Below are positions 54,401-60,939 of a stretch of DNA of 64,000 nt, one piece after another. The notes beneath the pieces were generated by a model. That model saw only the letters and a program-made list of their open reading frames with translations, was not told the origin of the DNA and did no database searches. Position 1 is the stretch's first letter, and every line of letters begins with the position of its first letter. Location of the stretch: contig CAZWDL010000015.1 of assembly GCA_964632995.1 (NCBI GenBank), positions 1-64,000 on the forward strand, in the 5' to 3' direction. Source of the DNA: CAZWDL01 sp964632995. Its GTDB lineage: Bacteria > Bacteroidota > Bacteroidia > Chitinophagales > Saprospiraceae. A program made the translations under genes and the position numbers.

Positions 54401-54946
54401 CTTTTTCCGCTGCGCGGACGCGAGTGCAGTTCCAATCAGATGCCCTTCATCAAAAAGAAATTTCCTTCCTATCACGATTTCGCTTCAGCGGATCTGGAAA
54501 GCGTGTACGGCGAGGAAAATCTGGAAAACGCCCTGCACTACTCGGCTAATAACTTCGCTTCCTCTTACCTGGAAAACCAGGGAGACGGGACCTTCGTAAT
54601 AAAACCTTTGCCGCGCCCGGCGCAAATGACCGCGATCCGGAACATCCTGCCGGCCGACCTCAACGCCGATGGACACCTCGACCTGATCATCAGCGGCAAT
54701 ATCTACGGGTTTGAGGTGGAAACGCCGCGGCAGGACGCCGGTTACGGGCTGCTTCTGACGGGTGACGGACGGGGGAATTTTCAGGCGCTGCTCCCTCATG
54801 AAAGCGGCCTGTATATCGAAGGAGAAGTGGCCGATGCGGCTCTGATCCGCCTGGCGGGAGGTAAAAAGGCCGTCCTGAACGTCAGAAACGACGATCCCGT
54901 TCAGGTGATAGCTGTTGACGAAGGAATGATGCTTAGTACACTGTAA
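51488..54946 (+). CDS. FG-GAP/VCBS repeat lipoprotein with UnbV/ASPIC domain (CRTAC1-like)
   Basis: A 1152-residue lipoprotein (signal ending LLSSVSSC, Cys24). By eye it holds 14 calcium-loop motifs of the D-x-[ND]-x-D-G-x-x-D type, the first at DFNNDGLPD and the last at DLNADGHLD: seven before and seven after a central UnbV/ASPIC domain (about 540-635, with DGIGSRVFIRTDSGEQVLEQ). The FG-GAP repeats fold into calcium-bound beta-propellers. Proteins of this design commonly accompany SusCD operons, and a role in binding ligand at the surface is assumed, not proven. It ends 12 bp before the cytochrome gene. Confidence 0.9.
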   Translation: MVVLRIGNLQILSLFLLLSSVSSCEVVTGGGTPESKPKLSEANPLFDILEPDQTHIDFNNVVEENVIMNGFSYEYLYNGGGVCAGDFNNDGLPDLYFIANLKDNQLYLNQGDMQFKDVTLAAGVKGNYGFPVGVTTVDINADGKLDIYICKSGIFDNPEEKRNELYVNQGNNAAGVPVFVEMANQYGLDLPHYSTQAAFLDYDRDGDLDMFLLNHNVRIQPVQNNFEILRLEENAMSSDRLFENENGRFIDVSEKSGMINDAVGFGLGVAIGDVNNDGWPDLIVSHDYSSKDRLYLNQQNGTFREVMNEVTGHISTYSMGNDLADFNNDGWLDFITVDMVSEYNYDIKASMSGMNPEQFNYLVDKGYHYQYMYNTLQLNNGHPPASSAPVFSDIASLCDLSSTDWSWGPLFLDMDNDGDKDLFIPNGIKRDFRNVDFVRYKQKRQLEFEPVFLQANDQQKRVLLEEFTREMLDKMPARKKGNYFFENEGGLAFAKRNTTWAPERMTATNGAAYADLDNDGDLDIVTNNMDEAAFIYRNNSVELGRDNFLQVVLKGPKKNTDGIGSRVFIRTDSGEQVLEQYLSRGFQSAVDRVLHFGLGDASGVAELIVTWPDGKQQVLKDVKGRQMLILDYNRASTPQLTPANPTSLFADITDELKLADPHRENEFDDFQRESLLPRKMSEEGPALAVGDVNGDGLDDFYRGGSVGYPGQLFVQQSDRIFRETQSAPWSADRQHEDVDALFFDADGDDDLDLYVVSGGNEHPAGSALQRDRLYINEGGGQFSKANNAIPAGPGISGSVVQAGDFDSDGDPDLFVGGKQIPGKYPYPAGSYLLRNVSEPGHARFEEVTEELAPMLLEMGMVSDAVWADVDQDARLDLILVGEWMPVTVLHNEGGTFVNRTVQAGLSEDIGWWYGIEAADFDGDGDVDLVAGNLGLNSKYQASKEAPFEIFAKDFDGTGSIDIVLGYHQRGALFPLRGRECSSNQMPFIKKKFPSYHDFASADLESVYGEENLENALHYSANNFASSYLENQGDGTFVIKPLPRPAQMTAIRNILPADLNADGHLDLIISGNIYGFEVETPRQDAGYGLLLTGDGRGNFQALLPHESGLYIEGEVADAALIRLAGGKKAVLNVRNDDPVQVIAVDEGMMLSTL

Positions 54947-54958
54947 TTATGTATAGGT

Positions 54959-56203
54959 TTGAGACCACGAAGTTTGTCAAAGAAAAAAATACTATCCGTG
55001 TTGTTTCTCCTGGCGCTGATCATCGTTCAATGCAGCGAGCAACCGAGGGAAAAGGAAGCTCTGTGGGCTGTAGCCGTTCATTACAACGGCTCGAAGTACG
55101 CCGGTTCGGAGAGCTGCCGGACTTGTCACGCGGACATTTACGCCGATCACTTGTATACGGCGCACCATCAAACTTCCGCGTCTGCCGACCGGGAAAACAT
55201 CAAAGGCAGCTTTGCGAGCGGAGAGCATGAGGTAGCGATCAACGACCGAATCACTTACCGAATGGTCGAACAGGATAGTCAGCTGTACCAGGCAGCCTAC
55301 GTCAATGGCCGGTATGTGGCGAAAGCGCCGTTTGACATCATGGTCGGATCGGGCGCCAAAGGGCAGAGCTATCTGTACTGGTTCCGGGATAAACTGAATC
55401 AGCTGCCGGTCTCCTATCAGACAGCCGGAGATCAGTGGATCCTCAGCCCCGGATATCCGGAGGACCAGGTCGATTTCGGACGGGAAGTGATCCCTACCTG
55501 CCTGACTTGTCATACGACCTTTGCCAAAAACCGCGATCCCGGGGACTACTTTAGCAATGCGTACGACCGGCAGGAAGTGTTGCTGGGCGTGGATTGTGAG
55601 AGTTGCCACGGGCCGTCTTGGGCGCACGCCGATTTTCACTTGAAACATCCGGAAGCCAGGGAGCCCAGACATGTGCTGGAGATACCGTCTCTGAGCCGGC
55701 AGCAGCGCCTCGACGCCTGCGCTAAATGCCACTCCGGACTGAGGGAGCCGCTGCAACAACCGTTTGCCTTTCAGACCGGGAACTTGCTGGCCGATTTCTC
55801 CAAGGCCGCCTACCAGCCGGAAGAGGCAGGAACCCTGGACGTCCACGGCAACCAATACGGATTGCTGACGGCCAGCCGGTGTTTTCAGCTCTCGGATGCG
55901 ATGGATTGTTCGACCTGCCACCATCCCCACCGGCGGGAGCGAGACAATTTGAAAGCGTTCTCCACCCGGTGCATGAACTGCCATGAAGGTGCCTCGTTCT
56001 GCAAAATGGGCGCAGAACTGGGTGCGTCCATCACGGATAACTGCATCGATTGCCACATGCCGCGATTGCCCTCGGCGGGAGTACTCATGCAGAACACCTC
56101 TACGGGCAGTATGGATTCCCTGCAGGTGAGGACGCACCGGATCGCCGTCTACGAAGAAGCATCACAACAAGTGATTCGATTTATCAAGGATTTAAAACAA
56201 TAA
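54959..56203 (+). CDS. Seven-haem cytochrome c lipoprotein
   Basis: A 414-residue protein with seven CxxCH haem sites: CRTCH (53-57), CLTCH (181-185), CESCH (213-217), CAKCH (254-258), CSTCH (317-321), CMNCH (338-342) and CIDCH (362-366). The N-terminus is a lipoprotein signal ending LALIIVQC. There is no ATG in a fitting place: TTG at 54959 or TTG at 54974 (giving a tighter signal) are the candidates. Haems are attached in the periplasm by a maturation system encoded elsewhere. It resembles multihaem electron carriers of the cytochrome c554/nitrite-reductase-like type, but I cannot name the subfamily. It lies 12 bp after the FG-GAP gene and 4 bp before the FAD enzyme. Confidence 0.9.
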   Translation: MRPRSLSKKKILSVLFLLALIIVQCSEQPREKEALWAVAVHYNGSKYAGSESCRTCHADIYADHLYTAHHQTSASADRENIKGSFASGEHEVAINDRITYRMVEQDSQLYQAAYVNGRYVAKAPFDIMVGSGAKGQSYLYWFRDKLNQLPVSYQTAGDQWILSPGYPEDQVDFGREVIPTCLTCHTTFAKNRDPGDYFSNAYDRQEVLLGVDCESCHGPSWAHADFHLKHPEAREPRHVLEIPSLSRQQRLDACAKCHSGLREPLQQPFAFQTGNLLADFSKAAYQPEEAGTLDVHGNQYGLLTASRCFQLSDAMDCSTCHHPHRRERDNLKAFSTRCMNCHEGASFCKMGAELGASITDNCIDCHMPRLPSAGVLMQNTSTGSMDSLQVRTHRIAVYEEASQQVIRFIKDLKQ

Positions 56204-56207
56204 TATC

Positions 56208-58001
56208 ATGAAACATACGCCTGTGAAAATTCATCTGACGCTACTCTTTTTATGGATCAACCTGGTCTGGATAACGGCTCAAACGGAAATCCTTATCGAA
56301 GCCGAAAGCTTTCCGGATAAGGGCGGCTGGATGGTCGATCCTCAATTCGTGGAACAAATGGGTTCGCCCTATCTGATGGCCCATGGCATGGGCAAGCCCG
56401 TCGCCAATGCCGCCACGGAAGTGAGTGTGGAAAAAGCCGGAACGTATCACGTTTGGGCCAGAACCAAAAACTGGGCACCCGGAAAGTGGAATCCGCCCGG
56501 GCAATTTCAGATCCTCATCGACGGTAAAGCCTTGAATAACAAGTTGGGACTGACCCCCGGCTGGGGCTGGGAATACGCCGGGGAGGTGACGCTGGGTGCG
56601 GAAATGGTCAACCTGGAACTCGCTGATCTGACCGGTTTTAACGGTCGTTGCGACGCCGTCTTTTTCAGCCAGTCCGGGCAAGAGCCTCCTGATTTCGGGG
56701 AAAAGTTGGCCGCCTGGAGAAAGAAGATGTCCCAGGAACCGCCGGCGCCGCCTGTCACTAAAGAATACGACCTGGTGATCACCGGCGGCGGCCTGGCTGG
56801 CTGTGCCGCGGCTATTGCTGCGGCTGAACAGGGATTGAAGGTCGCCCTGATCCACGACCGGCCGGTATTGGGCGGCAACGCCAGCAGCGAGATCAGGGTC
56901 CACACCCTGGGCATTTACGGTAAATTTGAACGCATCCTGAGCAAAATCGATACCGAGCACTATCCCAACGGTTCGCCTCAAGCCAAAAAGGATCAGAAGA
57001 AAAGAGACCGGAATGTTAAAAGCTACGAAAACATTGATCTTTTTCTCAACTGGCGAGCTTATGACGCCGTAAGTAAAGAGCAGGTGATCCAGTATGTTGA
57101 CGCCCGGCACACCTCGAACGGTGAGCGGATCCGTTTCCGGGCTCCGCTTTTCATCGATTCTACCGGCGACGGCTGGATCGGCTACTGGGCGGGCGCCGAA
57201 TACTCCTACGGTCGGGAAAGCGTATATAAATACGGGGAAGCCTGGGACGAATGGGGAGAACTGTGGAGCCCGGAAGAACCCGACAACGCCGTGATGGGCT
57301 CTTCCATTCTCTGGCGCACAAAAGTGGCCGATGCTCCGAAATCCTTCCCGGAAGTGCCATGGGCCATGGAGGTGGCGGAAGACCACGCCGCGACGGCAGG
57401 CGAGTGGTACTGGGAATTTTCCCGTAATGACCTCCACCAGATCCATGACGGGGAGGAGATCCGGGATCACATGCTCAAAGCGATTTTCGGTTCTTTCTAT
57501 AATGCCAAGCAGGATCCGGAAAATGAAAAATACCAACTGGAGTGGGTCTCTTACCTGCTGGGTAAGCGCGAATCCCGCCGGCTGGTCGGGGACCATATCT
57601 TTACCTTCCGGGACGTCACCGAAGACGCGGAGTTCCCTGACTCGGTAGTCATAGAAGAAAGAGAAATCGACGTTCATTTTCAGCTCAATTTACAGGATGA
57701 AGACGCACCCGATTTTCTGTCGAAAGCACTGTTTTATAAGACGGATCGCTACTACATTCCATACCGGAGCCTGTACTCCCGCAACATCAACAACCTGTTT
57801 ATGGCCGGGCGCTGCTTCAGCTGCTCGCACGTCGGCCTGGGCGGCCCCCGGGTAATGCGCACTACCGGACAGATGGGGGCAGCGGTCGGCTACGCTGCCT
57901 CGCTATGCAAGAAATACAAGGTGAATCCCAGAGACATCTACACGGATTATCTGGAAGAATACATGGAACTGATTGAGCGTCAGCAATGGACAACACCATA
58001 G
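56208..58001 (+). CDS. Secreted FAD-dependent oxidoreductase with N-terminal accessory domain
   Basis: A 597-residue protein with a signal peptide (about 1-25, ending WITAQ). Residues about 27-155 form a beta-sandwich (EAESFPDKGGWMVDPQFVEQ, MGSPYLMAHGMGKP) of the carbohydrate-binding or golvesin-like type. Residues 186-580 are a pfam12831-type FAD oxidoreductase: dinucleotide motif ITGGGLAGCAAA (191-202, GGGLAG at 193-198), then DRPVLGGNASSEIR at 219-232 and the C-terminal NLFMAGRCFSCSHVGLGGPR. It is expected in the periplasm or on the surface, where a sugar or sugar derivative may be the substrate; this is inferred only from the context. A closely related domain is in the gene at 60940. Confidence 0.85.
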   Translation: MKHTPVKIHLTLLFLWINLVWITAQTEILIEAESFPDKGGWMVDPQFVEQMGSPYLMAHGMGKPVANAATEVSVEKAGTYHVWARTKNWAPGKWNPPGQFQILIDGKALNNKLGLTPGWGWEYAGEVTLGAEMVNLELADLTGFNGRCDAVFFSQSGQEPPDFGEKLAAWRKKMSQEPPAPPVTKEYDLVITGGGLAGCAAAIAAAEQGLKVALIHDRPVLGGNASSEIRVHTLGIYGKFERILSKIDTEHYPNGSPQAKKDQKKRDRNVKSYENIDLFLNWRAYDAVSKEQVIQYVDARHTSNGERIRFRAPLFIDSTGDGWIGYWAGAEYSYGRESVYKYGEAWDEWGELWSPEEPDNAVMGSSILWRTKVADAPKSFPEVPWAMEVAEDHAATAGEWYWEFSRNDLHQIHDGEEIRDHMLKAIFGSFYNAKQDPENEKYQLEWVSYLLGKRESRRLVGDHIFTFRDVTEDAEFPDSVVIEEREIDVHFQLNLQDEDAPDFLSKALFYKTDRYYIPYRSLYSRNINNLFMAGRCFSCSHVGLGGPRVMRTTGQMGAAVGYAASLCKKYKVNPRDIYTDYLEEYMELIERQQWTTP

Positions 58002-58039
58002 AACATAGCCGTAGAGTTTTTATCATTTGAAATTGCCGT

Positions 58040-59149
58040 TTGATGAATTTTGCCAGGCTGTATCCAGCAGTGTCGATTATATTGATTTTCGTACTGTCCG
58101 GTATGTTTCCGGACCTGTTTGTCCAAAACCCTCCGCTGTACTTTAGCATGGCCGAAGAATGGAGCAGGGTAGAGGGGGAAGAGTATATCGGTATTTTTAA
58201 AAACCCCGACACTATACTGGAGCACGAGCTCTACCTGCTTTCCGATGAAACGGGGAATCCTCTTTTTTTTCACTCCGATGTAACGACGCCGGTCTGTATT
58301 GACGGCATCTGCAAGCCGGTTTCCATCGAACTCTATTGGAATCTGATCGGCCATTACATCGGTTACGGGATAAAGCCCCGGGAACCATTGACCAAGTACG
58401 ATCACGACGAATTTGTAGAGGCCGACTACGAGAAGCTCCACCGCTTGCTGTCGGATAACAAATCCGTTCTGAGGCGTAAAAAGCTGTCGGAGCTATTTGA
58501 TGAAAATGCGGAGCCGGAAAAAAAGGTGGAATACAAGGGGGAAGAAGTAGATGCGGTCAGCGGAGCTACCAAAAAGGAGATCAAGGAGTCTGTTATCGAA
58601 GGAGCCTTGTATTCCTGCTACCGGCTCTGGCACCTGGTGCACGGCGATGTGACCGACAAAATAGAGGCGTACCTGCAAACCATCTACTCTGAAGAGCTGG
58701 AGCGCGATTTTCTCTTTTCCGGGTACGAGGATTATCATTTCTACGCTCTGAAGCAAATGAGCGGAACGGATTTTGAAGCCCATCTGTCCCGGATCGTAGA
58801 CATTTTCCGGTCGGATAAGCCATTGACCCGTACTTATATCCTGAAGAAGATACCTAAAGCCTACGTGGGGCGGGAAGCAGTGAGCCGCGGACTATATGGC
58901 GCCTTTTCCGCCGTGGATATCAACTCCAGGACTTTGCTGGTGGAACACCTTCCTCACGCGCACCCCGTGGCCTCCGAACTGCTGTCGACGCAGGTTTCGG
59001 AGATGTCGAAAAATCAGTTGGAGGCCTACCTGAAATTTCTGGTGGAGGACGAGTCGAGGCTTAACCCGGATATTCTGAAGAACCTCAAAAAAGTGGCGGA
59101 TTCCAATGAATACGCCTACGGATACCTGATCGAACGGTATTTGGAATGA
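58040..59149 (+). CDS. Extracytosolic FMN-binding-like protein with DAVSGAT flavinylation motif
   Basis: A 369-residue protein with an N-terminal hydrophobic stretch (about 10-28) as signal or anchor. DAVSGAT at 171-177 fits the Dxx(S/T)GAT pattern where the flavin transferase ApbE links FMN to the Thr, here Thr177. The Cys pair CIDGIC (86-91) lies in a conserved-looking segment (VCIDGICKPVSIELYWN). The C-terminal half (about 195-369) is all-helical. The name FMN-binding-like is based on the motif, as the rest is divergent. It lies 38 bp after the secreted FAD enzyme and three genes from the cytochrome, so electron transfer between flavins and haems is likely. No ApbE gene is in the window. 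Confidence 0.7.
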   Translation: MMNFARLYPAVSIILIFVLSGMFPDLFVQNPPLYFSMAEEWSRVEGEEYIGIFKNPDTILEHELYLLSDETGNPLFFHSDVTTPVCIDGICKPVSIELYWNLIGHYIGYGIKPREPLTKYDHDEFVEADYEKLHRLLSDNKSVLRRKKLSELFDENAEPEKKVEYKGEEVDAVSGATKKEIKESVIEGALYSCYRLWHLVHGDVTDKIEAYLQTIYSEELERDFLFSGYEDYHFYALKQMSGTDFEAHLSRIVDIFRSDKPLTRTYILKKIPKAYVGREAVSRGLYGAFSAVDINSRTLLVEHLPHAHPVASELLSTQVSEMSKNQLEAYLKFLVEDESRLNPDILKNLKKVADSNEYAYGYLIERYLE

Positions 59150-59264
59150 ATAGTCCAGTGATGGCTGCTTTTTTTATGGAGACTCCGGAACAGCCAGTTT
59201 TTTGAAAAATCGTCAAATTTTTGAAAACCATTATCAAAACGGACGAAAGCGACAAACCAATCCT

Positions 59265-60932
59265 ATGGATCAACTGGACTACTCGGTCATTTTTCTCTTT
59301 TCGCTGATTGTGATTCTGGCCGGCATCTCCTTCCGCCGGAGCAGCTCGGACATGAAGTCCTACTTTGCGGCGGGTGGGGAAGTACCCTGGAGTATCAGCG
59401 GTCTTTCGCTGTTCATGAGCTTTTTCTCCGCAGGCACCTTTGTTGTCTGGGGATCGATTGCTTACGAGTACGGAGTGGTTGCGATTACCATTCAGCTGAC
59501 GATGGCGGCGGCCGGCTTCTTTGTAGGGATGGTGATCGCGCCAGGATGGCAAAAGACGGGCGTATTGACGGCGGCGGAGTTTATCCGCTTGCGTCTAGGG
59601 GACAGGGTACAGCAATTTTACACCTATCTGATTTTGATCTTATCCCTAGCTTATACTGGTGCTTTTTTATATCCGGTAGCCAAGATCGTCAACGTATCGA
59701 CCGGATTTTCGATCAATGCCTGCATCATTCTTCTCGGATTGCTCATCCTGATCTACACGGCAGTCGGCGGATTGTGGGCGGTGATTATTACCGATGTATT
59801 GCAGTTTGTCATATTGACGGCGGCTGTTCTGATTGTCGTACCCCTGGCTATGGAAAATGCTGGAGGGCTGGAGCGGTTTAGCGGGCTGGCGCCGGAGGGT
59901 TTTTTTGATCTAACCAATGGGGAGTACACAGCAGGTTTTATCATCGCTTTTATGATATACAACACCATATTCATCGGAGGCAACTGGGCTTACGTGCAGC
60001 GGTATACCAGTGTCGGAACGACCAGGGCGGCCCGGAAGGTGGGATTTCTTTTCGGAAGTTTATACCTGATTGCGCCTATTATCTGGATGCTGCCTCCTAT
60101 GTTGTACCGGGTCATTAATCCTGATCTGACGGGATTGGAAAACGAAGGCGCTTATTTACTGATCTGTAAGCAGGTCTTACCGGTAGGGATGCTGGGCTTA
60201 ATGCTGGGAGGCATGATATTTGCCACAGCCAGTTCAGTGAATACCACCTTGAATTTATCGGCCGCTGTATTGACCAACGATATTTACAAGCTATTGCGCC
60301 CGGAGGCCACCAACAAGCAAGTGATGCAGGTCGCCCGTCTGAGTACAGTTTTTTTTGGATTGGGCACCATCGGCGTAGCCTTACTCGTGCCGGCGGCAGG
60401 GGGGATCGTGGAAGTGGTCCTCAGTGTCGGTGCGGTGACCGGTTGTTCACTGTACGGCCCTCCGATATGGGCGATTTTCTCCAAGAGGCACACGGGAAAA
60501 TCTGTATTAGCCTGTACCCTGCTGGGCCTGGGGATCAATGTTATTTTCAAATTTGTCACGCCTTTCACCATTGGTTTCAGTCTGAGCCGGGCTGAGGAGA
60601 TGCTCGCCGGCGCCCTGATTCCATTGGGGTTGCTCGCCGGCTATGAGCTTTGGGCCTGGTTGGGCGGTGTGGTCAGCGAGGAATACCGGGCATTTGCCGG
60701 TCGGGAGATTATAAGGGCTACCGAGGAAGAAACCCTGGCTTCCGGAAAACAGAACCGCTACGGACTTTCCGTACTGGCCGTCACCCTGGGGATGGTGGGC
60801 GGCTTGATTATTGCTCTGGGGATCATTGCCACGAAAGCGAACGTCTTGATCACCCTGATTGGGCTCTTGTTGTTAGTCTTATCCTTTTGGATGCATCCCC
60901 GGATTTCATTTTCAACATTAAAAAGAAAGTAA
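59265..60932 (+). CDS. Sodium:solute symporter (SSS family)
   Basis: From the ATG at 59265 the product is 555 residues with about 13 membrane helices. The LeuT-fold pattern of the SSS family is visible in YFAAGGEVPWSISGLSLFMS, TAAEFIRLRLG, YTAVGGLWAVIITDVLQFVI and FATASSVNTTLNLSAAVLTN. It moves a sugar or organic acid with sodium into the cytosol. The upstream GTG/ATG in-frame at 59202 adds residues without character. In this operon it probably imports the product of the periplasmic enzymes. The second FAD enzyme starts 7 bp later. Confidence 0.9.
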   Translation: MDQLDYSVIFLFSLIVILAGISFRRSSSDMKSYFAAGGEVPWSISGLSLFMSFFSAGTFVVWGSIAYEYGVVAITIQLTMAAAGFFVGMVIAPGWQKTGVLTAAEFIRLRLGDRVQQFYTYLILILSLAYTGAFLYPVAKIVNVSTGFSINACIILLGLLILIYTAVGGLWAVIITDVLQFVILTAAVLIVVPLAMENAGGLERFSGLAPEGFFDLTNGEYTAGFIIAFMIYNTIFIGGNWAYVQRYTSVGTTRAARKVGFLFGSLYLIAPIIWMLPPMLYRVINPDLTGLENEGAYLLICKQVLPVGMLGLMLGGMIFATASSVNTTLNLSAAVLTNDIYKLLRPEATNKQVMQVARLSTVFFGLGTIGVALLVPAAGGIVEVVLSVGAVTGCSLYGPPIWAIFSKRHTGKSVLACTLLGLGINVIFKFVTPFTIGFSLSRAEEMLAGALIPLGLLAGYELWAWLGGVVSEEYRAFAGREIIRATEEETLASGKQNRYGLSVLAVTLGMVGGLIIALGIIATKANVLITLIGLLLLVLSFWMHPRISFSTLKRK

Positions 60933-60939
60933 TTCAATC

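Noticed and set aside
54992..56137. A 381-residue minus-strand ORF opposite the cytochrome
   Set aside because: The plus strand has seven CxxCH sites and a lipobox; the opposite frame has no recognisable domain.
56250..57677. A 475-residue minus-strand ORF opposite the FAD enzyme
   Set aside because: The plus-strand protein has the FAD motifs and fits the operon; the other frame is a shadow.
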